From contig UQMW01000001.1 of assembly GCA_900542275.1 (NCBI GenBank), positions 1-64,000 of the forward strand: DNA of 64,000 nucleotides, read 5' to 3'. How positions within the stretch are numbered: position 1 is the first letter of the stretch; each line of letters begins with the position of its first letter. This stretch comes from an uncultured Collinsella sp. (lineage in GTDB: Bacteria > Actinomycetota > Coriobacteriia > Coriobacteriales > Coriobacteriaceae). The notes below the pieces were generated by a model that saw nothing but the letters and a program-made list of their open reading frames with translations, had not been told where the DNA came from and ran no database searches. Of the stretch, positions 1 through 7,740 are shown in pieces. Made by a program: the position numbers and the translations under genes.

Positions 1-81
1 TGTCCGCGGCTCCGAAGGAGCAGGACAAGGCGCCACACATGGTCGAGGACGTTCTGAAAACCAAGCCCGGCCCCCGCCGGA
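1..81. repeat. Family-1 long hairpin element, right part cut by window edge
   Basis: The sequence ACATGGTCGAGGACGTT followed by a GC-rich arm ending CCGCCGG matches the right half of the conserved core seen in full at 5409-5533, 10925-11054 and 44128-44258. It lies directly after the asd stop codon. As in the full copies, the asd transcript would carry the reverse complement. The left arm lies outside the window, so the fold cannot be confirmed. Confidence 0.55.
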
Positions 82-90
82 CAGGTCACA

Positions 91-1116
91 CTACTCGCAG
101 AGCAGCTTAGCGATCTGGACGGCGTTGGTTGCCGCGCCCTTACGGATTTGGTCGCCGCAGCACCAGAAGGTGATGCCACGCGCAGCCTCGGGGTTCGAGA
201 TGTCGCGGCGTACGCGACCGACCCAAATCAGGTCCTGGTCGGAGGTGTCCATTGGCATGGGGAAGCGGTCGTGCGCATCCTCGGCACTCATGTCGTCGAC
301 CAGCTTCACGCCCGGAGCGGCAGCCAGCGCAGCGCGGGCCTCCTCAACCGTAATATCGCGCTCAAACTCGAGCGTAATGCTCTCGGAGTGCGAGCGCAGT
401 ACAGGCACGCGTACGCAGGTGCAGTTCACGCGCAGCTCGGGCAGGTGCATGATCTTGCGGCCCTCGTTTTGCAGCTTCATCTCCTCGGAGGTAAAGCCCT
501 CTTCCTTGACGCCGCCAATCTGCGGAATCAGGTTGCTCGCGAGCTGGGCGGCAAATGCACGCGGCTCGGGAATCTCCTCGCCACGGCCCAGAGCGGCCAG
601 CTGAGCCTCGAGCTCGGCCATACCGGGAGCGCCAGCACCCGAAGCTGCCTGATACGTGGACACGATCATGCGCTTCACGCCGGCGAGCTGATGTAGCGGC
701 CACGTAGGAACCAGACCGATGATGGTCGCGCAGTTGGGGTTGGCGATCAGGCCGTGGTGCCACTTAATGTCATCGGCGTTAATCTCGGGCACGACCAGCG
801 GCACCTCGGGATCCAGACGGAAGGCATGGCTGTTGTCGACCACGACGGCGCCGCGCTTGACGGCCTCGGGCAGCAGTTCCTTGGCGATATCGTCGCCGGC
901 AGCGCCGAGTACGATGTCGCAGCCCTCAAAGGCCTCGGGGCAAGCCTCTTCGATCACAACCTGCTCGCCGCGGAACTCGACGGTCTTGCCCGCAGAGCGC
1001 GCGCTCGCCAGCAGCTTGAGCTTACCGACCGGAAACTCCTGCTCGTTGAGGCACTCGAGCATCTGGGTGCCCACGGCTCCCGTCGCGCCCAAAATAGCAA
1101 CCGTGTACTGTTTCAT
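91..1116 (-). CDS. asd: Aspartate-semialdehyde dehydrogenase
   Basis: Reduces L-aspartyl-4-phosphate to aspartate semialdehyde with NADPH, the second step of the cytoplasmic aspartate pathway to threonine, methionine and lysine. The 341-aa protein starts with MKQYTVAILGATGAVG, whose nucleotide loop is residues 10-16. The catalytic cysteine is Cys129 in NPNCATI, and the conserved GRKIMH segment follows. An in-frame extension of 30 codons upstream lacks a ribosome site, whereas the ATG at 1116 follows a GGGGG Shine-Dalgarno. The gene lies 174 bp downstream of lysC on the same strand with a hairpin between them, so it may have its own promoter. Length and motifs are normal for the family. Confidence 0.96.
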   Translation of the reverse strand: MKQYTVAILGATGAVGTQMLECLNEQEFPVGKLKLLASARSAGKTVEFRGEQVVIEEACPEAFEGCDIVLGAAGDDIAKELLPEAVKRGAVVVDNSHAFRLDPEVPLVVPEINADDIKWHHGLIANPNCATIIGLVPTWPLHQLAGVKRMIVSTYQAASGAGAPGMAELEAQLAALGRGEEIPEPRAFAAQLASNLIPQIGGVKEEGFTSEEMKLQNEGRKIMHLPELRVNCTCVRVPVLRSHSESITLEFERDITVEEARAALAAAPGVKLVDDMSAEDAHDRFPMPMDTSDQDLIWVGRVRRDISNPEAARGITFWCCGDQIRKGAATNAVQIAKLLCE

Positions 1117-1191
1117 GCTTCCCCCTTTAAAGGTTGTGGCTATCGCCCGCACGCCAAGCAGGCCGGATATTCTTGCCCAGTTTATACAAGA

Positions 1192-1218
1192 ACGGGGCGG
1201 ATACAAAACCCGCCCCGT
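1192..1218 (-). terminator. Hairpin between lysC and asd
   Basis: Arms ACGGGGCGG and CCGCCCCGT (9 bp, 9-nt loop) lie downstream of lysC and upstream of asd. On the minus strand the stem is followed by TTCTTGT, a poor U tract, so termination is probably partial. Confidence 0.5.
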
Positions 1219-1290
1219 CGAAACGAAACCGAAATGAAACGCCCCACGGTAGATTTCTAGGCATGACCCAAATATCTACCGGAATGGCCG

Positions 1291-2679
1291 CTACTTGTGG
1301 AGGGCGGCCAGGGCGGGTTCGACCGGCGCGGGAGCCTCCAGGTCCGCGACTTTCACAATGCCGTTCTCGTCGGAGAAGGCACGGTAAATGGTCTGAATCG
1401 CCAAGTCGAAGTCTTTCTCCTCGACGCCGATAATGATGTTGATCTCGTCGCAGCTCTGCGAAATCATGCGCACGCTCACGCCGGCCTGACCGAGCATGCC
1501 AAACAGATGGCCGGAAATACCAGCGCGACCGCGCAGGTTGCGGCCGACGGTTGCGATAAGCGCCAGACCCTCGACGACCTCAATCTCGAGCGGCTCGACC
1601 TCCTGCTGAATGTCGCCCACGAGCGAATACAGCGAGTCGTGCACGTCCTGTTCCTGCACCACGGCGCCAAAGCGGTCAACGCCGGTGGGCATATGCTCGA
1701 CGGAAACGTCATAGCGCTCGAAGACCGAAAGCGCGCGGCGCATAAAGCCGACGCGGGGCTTGGTGCGGTCGCGGGCGACGTTAATGGCGACAAAACCGCG
1801 CTTGCCGGTCACGCCGGTAATGATGGGCTCTGCCTCGCCCTCGTCAGCCGTCTCGCTAATGATGGTGCCTGGGTCCTGCGGCGCATTGGTGTTCTTAATG
1901 ACCAGCGGAATACCCGCCTCACGCACAGGGAACACGGCCTCCTCGTGCAGGACGCTTGCGCCCATGTACGAAAGCTCACGCAGCTCCTCGTAGGTAACGC
2001 GGGCGATGGGCTGCGCCTCGGGCACAATACGCGGATCGGCAGAATAGAAGCCCGAAACGTCGGTCCAGTTCTCGTACAGATCGGCGCCCAGGCACTTGGC
2101 CAGAATCGAGCCGGAAATATCGCCGCCGCCACGATCGAGCAGCTTGATCTGACCCTCACGCGTCGCGCCATAGAAACCGGGCATAACAAAGCCGCCCTGC
2201 TGACCGTACTCCTGCACCAGCTCGGAGGTGCGGTTCATGCTGAGCGTACCATCGTGATGGAATGCAACGACCGTCGCGGCGTCCAGGAACGGCAGGCCCA
2301 GGTACTCGGCCATCAGGCGAGCGGTGAAGTACTCGCCGCGGCTCACAAGCTCCTCAGTGGAGTAGCCACCGGAGCGGGCGCGCTCGGCAAAGGCCGCGAA
2401 CTCCTCACGGATGGGATAGGTGAGCTCCAGCTCGTCAGCGATATCAAAGTAGCGCTGGCCGATGTCCTCGAGCAGCTCCTCGCACGACACGTGGTACTTG
2501 ACGTGCGCGTTGACCAAGTAGAGCAGGTCGGTCACCTTGGTGTCGCCCTTAAAGCGGCGACCGCAGGCAGAAACCACCACAAAACGGCGGGCAGGGTCGG
2601 CATCAACGATGGCCTTAATCTTCTTAAAGTGTTCGGCGTCGGCGACCGACGAGCCGCCAAACTTGGCAATCTTAATCAT
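1291..2679 (-). CDS. lysC: Aspartate kinase
   Basis: Phosphorylates L-aspartate with ATP, the first and normally feedback-controlled step of the aspartate family. The 462-aa protein opens with MIKIAKFGGSSVA (kinase signature KFGGSSVA at 5-12). It continues through the amino-acid kinase domain with the DRGGGDISG segment and ends in two predicted ACT domains, roughly residues 310-450 (GLALIATVGRNLRGRAGISGH is in this part). An ATG at 2679 follows AGGTAACCTCCAGCCC-type sequence on the coding strand. It is divergent from thrC and close to asd. Which amino acid inhibits it cannot be read from sequence. Confidence 0.95.
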   Translation of the reverse strand: MIKIAKFGGSSVADAEHFKKIKAIVDADPARRFVVVSACGRRFKGDTKVTDLLYLVNAHVKYHVSCEELLEDIGQRYFDIADELELTYPIREEFAAFAERARSGGYSTEELVSRGEYFTARLMAEYLGLPFLDAATVVAFHHDGTLSMNRTSELVQEYGQQGGFVMPGFYGATREGQIKLLDRGGGDISGSILAKCLGADLYENWTDVSGFYSADPRIVPEAQPIARVTYEELRELSYMGASVLHEEAVFPVREAGIPLVIKNTNAPQDPGTIISETADEGEAEPIITGVTGKRGFVAINVARDRTKPRVGFMRRALSVFERYDVSVEHMPTGVDRFGAVVQEQDVHDSLYSLVGDIQQEVEPLEIEVVEGLALIATVGRNLRGRAGISGHLFGMLGQAGVSVRMISQSCDEINIIIGVEEKDFDLAIQTIYRAFSDENGIVKVADLEAPAPVEPALAALHK

Positions 2680-2783
2680 GGGCTGGAGGTTACCTTTCTA
2701 AAAAGCCTCTGCGAACCTATTTTGCACGCTCTGATACCATGGTTTCACCGATTGGGACCAAGGCATCCGAGGAGCAGTGTTAT
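2680..2783. promoter_or_regulatory. Divergent lysC/thrC promoter region
   Basis: About 100 bp separate the start codons of two diverging aspartate-pathway genes, so both promoters must lie or overlap here. There is no room for a lysine or threonine riboswitch and no attenuator hairpin is visible. Confidence 0.5.
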
Positions 2784-4301
2784 ATGGGAACTTATCATAG
2801 TACACGAGGACGCACTTTATCGTGCTCAAGTAAGGTGGCAATCCGCACCGGCATCGCTCCCGACGGGGGTTTGTTTGTCTCGGACGAGCTCGGCACCCAG
2901 CAGGTCGATATCAGCTCGCTTTCAGATAAATCGTACTTTGAAATCGCTCAAGATGTGTTGGGAATGTTACTGAATGATTACACGGCCGAAGAAATTTCGG
3001 CGTGTGTCGACGAGGCATATCGCGGCACGTTCGCGAGCGAAGAGGTCACGCCGCTCGTCAAACTCGACGCTGCGCCGGGCGCTGACGCCCCTCAGACCTA
3101 TGTGATGGAGCTCTTTGGCGGCCCCACGAGTGCCTTTAAGGACGTCGCCCTGCAGATGCTCCCCCGCTTGATGGCCCGCACTTCCGCCAAGGACGGCGGC
3201 GCCGAGCGCATCATGATCGTCACCGCCACGTCAGGCGACACCGGCAAGGCCGCACTCGCTGGTTTTGCCGACGCTCCGGGCACGGGTATTACCGTCTTTT
3301 ATCCCGAAGGCAAAGTCAGCCGCGTGCAGAATCTGCAGATGTCCACACAGGAGGGCGATAACGTCGCCGTCTGCGGCATCCGCGGCAACTTTGACGATGC
3401 CCAGAGTGCCGTCAAGCGCATCTTTGCCGATAAAGAGCTTGCCAAGCGCCTGGAGGCCGCCGGCACGGTGCTTTCGAGCGCCAACTCCATCAACGTCGGC
3501 CGCCTGGTGCCGCAGGTCGTCTACTACTTTGCCGCCTATGCACAGCTGCTGCGCGCCGGACGCCTGGAGGCCGGCGACGCCGTGGAGTTCTGCGTACCGA
3601 CCGGCAACTTTGGCGATATCCTGGCCGGCTACTATGCCAAGCGCATGGGCCTGCCCGTCGCCAAGCTCATCGTCGCGAGCGACAAGAACAACGTGCTCGC
3701 CGACTTCCTGACCACCGGCGTCTACGACCGCAACCGTCCGTTCTTCACCACCATCTCGCCGTCGATGGACATCCTTATTAGCTCTAACCTGGAGCGCATG
3801 CTGTACTTCCTGTCCGACGGCGACTGCGAGCTCGTTGCCGGCCTTATGGAGCAGCTGGCACAGACTGGTCGCTACGAGGTGCCCGCCGAGCTGCTGGCCA
3901 AGATTCAGGGCATCTTTGGCTGCGGCTGGGCCAGCGAGAACGAGGTTCGCGCCGCCATCAAGAGCTGCTGGGATGCGAACGACTACGTGATCGACCCGCA
4001 CACCGCCTGCGGCTATCACGTCTTTGAGCAGGTCGCTCCCGCCGAGGGTGCCAAGGCCCGCGTGTTGCTTTCGACCGCCAGCCCCTACAAGTTCCCGCGC
4101 GCCTGCTGCGATGCCCTGGGCCTCGACGTGCCCGAGGACGATTTTGAGGCTATGCGCGTGCTCGAGCAGGCAACCAACACGGTCGCCCCGACCCAGCTCG
4201 CCGAACTCGAATCCAAACCCGTCCGCTTCGAAGACGTCTGCGACGTCGATGAGATGGCAGGCTACGTCGAGTCCGCAGCAAAAAAGATGGCTACCAACTA
4301 A
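2784..4301 (+). CDS. thrC: Threonine synthase
   Basis: PLP enzyme converting O-phospho-L-homoserine to threonine. The 505-aa protein belongs to the longer (yeast/E. coli-like) threonine synthase class, with an N-terminal segment around YHSTRG and the PLP lysine Lys119 in PTSAFKD. The phosphate-binding loop is in the TATSGDTGKAAL segment. I chose the ATG at 2784 because AGGAG lies about 10 nt upstream and MGTYHSTRG matches the family N terminus; an in-frame ATG at 2739 has no ribosome site. thrB follows after 204 bp that contain two hairpin structures. Confidence 0.95.
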   Translation: MGTYHSTRGRTLSCSSKVAIRTGIAPDGGLFVSDELGTQQVDISSLSDKSYFEIAQDVLGMLLNDYTAEEISACVDEAYRGTFASEEVTPLVKLDAAPGADAPQTYVMELFGGPTSAFKDVALQMLPRLMARTSAKDGGAERIMIVTATSGDTGKAALAGFADAPGTGITVFYPEGKVSRVQNLQMSTQEGDNVAVCGIRGNFDDAQSAVKRIFADKELAKRLEAAGTVLSSANSINVGRLVPQVVYYFAAYAQLLRAGRLEAGDAVEFCVPTGNFGDILAGYYAKRMGLPVAKLIVASDKNNVLADFLTTGVYDRNRPFFTTISPSMDILISSNLERMLYFLSDGDCELVAGLMEQLAQTGRYEVPAELLAKIQGIFGCGWASENEVRAAIKSCWDANDYVIDPHTACGYHVFEQVAPAEGAKARVLLSTASPYKFPRACCDALGLDVPEDDFEAMRVLEQATNTVAPTQLAELESKPVRFEDVCDVDEMAGYVESAAKKMATN

Positions 4302-4314
4302 AACCCCTTATAAG

Positions 4315-4344
4315 GCGCCGGCGAAAGCCGGCGCACTTTCTTTC
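4315..4344 (+). terminator. Terminator-like hairpin after thrC
   Basis: GCGCCGGC-GAAA-GCCGGCGC is an 8-bp GC stem with a GNRA-like tetraloop, followed by ACTTTCTTTC. It may attenuate thrB transcription, since thrB has the same orientation 160 bp further on. Confidence 0.6.
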
Positions 4345-4380
4345 ATCAGATAACCCCCGGGATGATGACGAACGCGCACA

Positions 4381-4492
4381 GCGTGCCTGGCTGTTTAGTT
4401 CGTCGCGAGTTCCGCACGCAAAGGAAAGCACTTAATGTGCTTTCCGTCTTGCGCAGGACTGCCCGAGCAGCGAACTAAACAGCCAGGCACGC
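4381..4492 (+). repeat. Long inverted-repeat element between thrC and thrB
   Basis: The 22-bp outer arms at 4381-4402 and 4471-4492 are perfectly complementary. Inside is a second stem, GGAAAGCAC/GTGCTTTCC (4423-4431/4437-4445), with an asymmetric internal loop between the two stems. The loop contains TTCCGCA on the 5' side and CCGAGCA on the 3' side, reminiscent of the family-1 elements but in the other orientation. The right arm ends two bases before the AGGAGG ribosome site of thrB. Confidence 0.8.
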
Positions 4493-4505
4493 CAGGAGGA
4501 CTCAC

Positions 4506-5387
4506 ATGATCAAAATCACCGTCCCAGCAACAAGCGCCAACTTGGGTATTGGCTACGATACCCTCGGCATGGCCGTCAGCCTCTACTCGCACTTTACCTT
4601 CGAGCGCGCCGACAAGCTCACCATCACCGGCTGCCCCGAGGAGTTCCAAAACGAGAACAACCTGGTCTACGTCAGCTTTGTCGATGCGCTGGCCGCATGG
4701 GGCGAGCCGGCTTTCCCCGTTGCCATCGACATCCAGACCGACGTGCCCGTGGCTCGCGGCCTGGGTTCCAGCTCCACCTGCGTCGTCGCTGGCATTATGG
4801 CTGCCGCCGCGCTGACAGGCCACACCGTCGACCGCGCCGAGCTCGTCCGCATTGCCACCGAGGTCGAGGGCCATCCCGATAACGTCGCCCCCGCTATCTT
4901 GGGCGGCGCCGTCTGCTCCTTTACGCCGACCGATTCGCTGCCCCAGTGTCTGCGCTACGAGGTAAGCGATCGCTTGCGTTTTATTACCGTGATTCCGCCC
5001 TACGAGGTACATACGAGCGAGGCGCGCAAGGTCGTGCCGCAGGAGATTCCGCTCTCCACCGCCGTGTGGCAGATGGGCCGCATCGCTGGCATGACGCGCG
5101 GCTTGGAGACTGGTGACCTGGACCTGATTGCCGCCGCTAATGACGACCGCATTCAGGAGCCCTATCGTCGCCGCCTGATTCCCGACTACAACGCCGTGCG
5201 CGACACCTGCCTTAACGGCGGCGCTAAGACCATCTGGATTAGTGGCTCGGGCTCGACCCTCATGGCTGTAACCGACGATACCATCGTGGCAAAATTCCTG
5301 CAGGTCAAGCTGCGCGAGCAGTTCCCCAAATGCGACACGCACATTCTGACGTGCGACACGGAAGGCGCCCAGATCGAATACCTGTAG
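4506..5387 (+). CDS. thrB: Homoserine kinase
   Basis: GHMP-family kinase forming O-phospho-L-homoserine for ThrC. The protein is 293 aa. The ATP loop PVARGLGSSSTCVVA sits at residues 81-95, the N-terminal VPATSANLGIGYDTLG motif is clear, and a C-terminal SGSGSTLMAV motif completes the GHMP fold. The start ATG follows AGGAGG at 4495-4500. No homoserine dehydrogenase gene is in the window, so the threonine branch is split between loci. Confidence 0.95.
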   Translation: MIKITVPATSANLGIGYDTLGMAVSLYSHFTFERADKLTITGCPEEFQNENNLVYVSFVDALAAWGEPAFPVAIDIQTDVPVARGLGSSSTCVVAGIMAAAALTGHTVDRAELVRIATEVEGHPDNVAPAILGGAVCSFTPTDSLPQCLRYEVSDRLRFITVIPPYEVHTSEARKVVPQEIPLSTAVWQMGRIAGMTRGLETGDLDLIAAANDDRIQEPYRRRLIPDYNAVRDTCLNGGAKTIWISGSGSTLMAVTDDTIVAKFLQVKLREQFPKCDTHILTCDTEGAQIEYL

Positions 5388-5408
5388 TCGCCGTACCTTA
5401 TACCCGCC

Positions 5409-5533
5409 GGGGAGGCCAGGGGCTTTGCCCCCAAATCGTCCTCGGACATGGCAGGACCCCCGCTGCGCACTTCGTGCGGCGGGGGTCCTGCCGTCCTGCG
5501 GAAAGATTTGGGGGCAAAGCCCCTGGCCTCCCC
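5409..5533 (+). repeat. Family-1 long hairpin element after thrB
   Basis: The 29-bp arms (5409-5437 and 5505-5533) are perfect inverted repeats. Between them are an internal loop (GTCCTCGGACATG on one side, GTCCTGCGGAAA on the other), a second stem (GCAGGACCCCCG/CGGGGGTCCTGC) and a cap containing CTGCGCACTTCGTGCGGC. The core sequences recur at 10925-11054 and 44128-44258 with quite different arms. The element starts about 20 bp after the thrB stop and could act as a terminator or a 3' stability element. Confidence 0.85.
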
Positions 5534-5669
5534 TACGTTAACTTCGCTGGCGGCGGCTACAGGAACCTACGTTCTGGAAAGTCGCCGGGCTGATAGTTGC
5601 TTTTTATTGGTAGGGGCTCTTGCTAGGCTGGAGCACTTCCTAGAGGCGGGCATCGGCTGTGTGCTTGGT

Positions 5670-6302
5670 TTAGGCGGCGCTGGTTTCTTTGCATTCGAAT
5701 ACTGGTTCTAGGAGGTCTTCGATGTTGCAGTGGAGGGCTTTTGCTATGGCTCTTACGCTTGTTACCGAAGCTTCGTTGATGTTTCTCTGGCGCTGTTCGT
5801 ACATTTGGATTGAGCGGAGTGACACACCCGATTCGTATGCCAGGTCCTGTTGGGTTTTCTTGAGCCTCTTTCTTGCTAACGCAAGTTTGGTTTGTCTGGA
5901 CGCTTTTTTCGCCATATCGCAGACGAGGCGAGCCACGCGTTCCTCCGAGGCTTCGTGCCAGGGGTAGTACAGACTGCGTAGCACATCGAATGGAACGACA
6001 TGCAGCAAATCTTCGAAAGACTCTCCTAGGCGCCACTGAAGGTATGCCAATATCCAGCCTGTCCAATATTCCGGTGTCTTTTCGAATCGGTAGGTTCGAT
6101 TTGGCATCGGCCTTGATTGATAGCCGGACCTTTCGGCAATGAGCGCGAACAACTCAACGCCCGATTTTCCCGACACTACCCATGCGTTGCCGCGTTCGAA
6201 CTCGCGGGCTACGCCACTCAGGCAAAAGAGTTCAGCAACTTCCGATCCTTCTGCCCCATAATCGTTAACGGCATAGTCAAAGCAGTCGCCGAGGTTGTTC
6301 AT
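5670..6302 (-). CDS. Antitoxin-like protein: DUF3791-like domain plus XRE-type HTH
   Basis: Putative antitoxin and autorepressor for the DUF3990 gene just upstream. From ATG 6302 (GAGG about 5 nt upstream) the protein is 210 aa. Residues 1-50 (MNNLGDCFDYAVNDYGAE onward, with VAELFCLSGV) resemble the small DUF3791 proteins that partner DUF3990. A middle region of unknown role follows. Residues about 140-200 form a helix-turn-helix of the XRE/Cro type (LKKTQQDLAYESGVSLRSI). An alternative ATG at 6368 would overlap the toxin gene by 35 bp. The fusion of partner domain and DNA-binding domain fits the palindromic operator at 7035-7079. Function is inferred, not shown. Confidence 0.7.
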   Translation of the reverse strand: MNNLGDCFDYAVNDYGAEGSEVAELFCLSGVAREFERGNAWVVSGKSGVELFALIAERSGYQSRPMPNRTYRFEKTPEYWTGWILAYLQWRLGESFEDLLHVVPFDVLRSLYYPWHEASEERVARLVCDMAKKASRQTKLALARKRLKKTQQDLAYESGVSLRSIQMYEQRQRNINEASVTSVRAIAKALHCNIEDLLEPVFECKETSAA

Positions 6303-6333
6303 TGCATCCTCAAGGTAGTAGACGGGGTATGTC

Positions 6334-7017
6334 CTACTCGGCCCACAATCCGTTAACTCTTGGATCATTTAAATCAACTCTCCCTGCCATCAAATCCCTA
6401 ATGTCGACACCATCAGAGTCAAATCCGTTTACCGTATCCAGGTACTTTCGTCGAGCGTTCTGTTCTCGCTCAAATCGTTTGGGATAAAACTCAGCTCCCG
6501 AGGCCTGCTTCCAATCGCGGAACTTAATCGCCGAGAACGCACGCTCACTCATGAGCGCATATTGAATGCCCAAATCCCCCAAAAACATAATGCGCTGCAA
6601 TTGCCTGAGCGAGATCATGCCGTTGACAAACTGCCTTGCAAACGAGAAATAGGAATCGTCTGCACGATAGCCTCGAATAACGTCATAGGGAGAAATATCA
6701 ATCAGGCAGTTATCCAGAAGATAACGAAGCCCCTCGCGTGCTACTGGCGTTGAAACATTGAACTCTCTGTTATTCGCCAGAATTGCAAGCCAATTGAGAA
6801 TCGAGAACTCACCTGATTCCAAATCCAAAATCGCAAGGCCATCTAAACAAAGCTCATATCGATTGGCAATGCCATCAGACTCGGTCCGACATGCCCACTC
6901 CATTGCCATTTCCTCATGCGGTGTGCAATAAAACCCGCGCCCATAGTCATTGAATTGCCTGCATTTATCCAACGATGGATGCTCGACAACAACCTCCGAC
7001 CCGTGCCAAAGCTCCAT
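6334..7017 (-). CDS. DUF3990 family protein, putative ADP-ribosyltransferase-fold toxin
   Basis: The 227-aa protein begins MELWHGSEVVVEHPSLDKCR and continues NDYGRGFYCTP. This HG...YGRGFYCT pattern is typical of DUF3990, a family often paired with small DUF3791 proteins and considered toxin-like with a distant ADP-ribosyltransferase fold. The start ATG at 7017 follows AGGAGG. It is first in a two-gene unit, with the HTH/DUF3791-like gene immediately downstream, and the operator overlaps its promoter. The C-terminal half (FSFARQFVNGMISLRQLQ) looks like a helical extension. The toxin role is an inference from family and arrangement. Confidence 0.75.
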   Translation of the reverse strand: MELWHGSEVVVEHPSLDKCRQFNDYGRGFYCTPHEEMAMEWACRTESDGIANRYELCLDGLAILDLESGEFSILNWLAILANNREFNVSTPVAREGLRYLLDNCLIDISPYDVIRGYRADDSYFSFARQFVNGMISLRQLQRIMFLGDLGIQYALMSERAFSAIKFRDWKQASGAEFYPKRFEREQNARRKYLDTVNGFDSDGVDIRDLMAGRVDLNDPRVNGLWAE

Positions 7018-7030
7018 ATCGACCTCCTAA

Positions 7031-7079
7031 AAAATATCACCCCAGTGATAGTTTACCAATAACTATCACTGGGGTGATA
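7031..7079 (-). promoter_or_regulatory. Promoter and double-palindrome operator of the toxin-antitoxin-like pair
   Basis: A perfect 19-bp inverted repeat (7035-7053 and 7061-7079) has a 7-bp spacer. Each arm itself holds a near-palindrome, TATCACCCCAGTGATA, giving two adjacent dimer sites. On the minus strand TTGGTA (7054-7059) and TATTTT (7031-7036) are spaced by 17 bp as -35 and -10. Bound regulator would therefore cover the promoter, as expected for autoregulation by the HTH antitoxin. Confidence 0.8.
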
Positions 7080-7111
7080 TAGATGAGAGCTTTTGAGGGG
7101 CTGCAGCCCGA

Positions 7112-7702
7112 TTAGAGACAGGCCTCGGCGATGCGCTTTTTGAGTTCGTCGATGCCGGTGCCGGTTTGGGAGCTTGTGATGATCACGTTTTCTGCCGGGA
7201 CGTTGAGCTGCTTTTTGATGGCTGCCGCCTGGCGGGCCTGCTGGGTGCGGCTGAGCTTGTCGGCTTTGGTGAGGCAGACGATAAAGTTGAACTCGTTGCC
7301 CTGCAGGTAGTCGATCATGTCATGATCGAGCTTGCTGGGGTCGTGACGAATGTCAACCAGCGATACGACCAGGTTAAAGCTGCGCTCGGAGTCAAAGAAG
7401 TCGCCAATAAGCTCGGCCCAGCGGTCGCGCTCGGCCTTGGAGCGACGGGCGAAACCGTAACCCGGCAGGTCCACGAAATGCACGTCGTCGGCCTCAAAGA
7501 AGTTGATGTTGCTCGTCTTGCCCGGCGTACTGGAAACCTTGACCAGGTTCTTGCGGCCAAAGAGCTTGTTCATAATCGACGACTTGCCCACGTTGGAGCG
7601 GCCGACAAAGCTCACCTCGGGGCAGGTGGACTCGGGAATCTGCGAAACCTTGCCGTAGCTGGCGACGAACTTGGCAAGCTGGTAGTTAATGGAATCGGCC
7701 AT
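7112..7702 (-). CDS. engB: Ribosome biogenesis GTP-binding protein YsxC/EngB
   Basis: Essential-type small GTPase that assists large ribosomal subunit assembly. The protein is 196 aa. G1 is GRSNVGKSS, G3 is DLPGYGFA, and the G4 motif TKAD lies in CLTKADKLS. I chose ATG 7702 because AAGGAG lies 5 nt upstream; the GTG two codons earlier abuts the ribosome site. It sits 38 bp downstream of mtnN on the same strand and is probably co-transcribed. Confidence 0.95.
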   Translation of the reverse strand: MADSINYQLAKFVASYGKVSQIPESTCPEVSFVGRSNVGKSSIMNKLFGRKNLVKVSSTPGKTSNINFFEADDVHFVDLPGYGFARRSKAERDRWAELIGDFFDSERSFNLVVSLVDIRHDPSKLDHDMIDYLQGNEFNFIVCLTKADKLSRTQQARQAAAIKKQLNVPAENVIITSSQTGTGIDELKKRIAEACL

Positions 7703-7740
7703 GGACACTCCTTGGTCGTAGGTTCTTACAAAAGAGCGCG

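Noticed and set aside
2680..2783. Lysine riboswitch upstream of lysC
   Set aside because: The gap is about 100 bp, too short, and lacks the expected conserved stems.
1297..2973. 558-codon open frame on the plus strand
   Set aside because: It is antisense to lysC; codon pattern and motifs belong to aspartate kinase and the frame has no family character.
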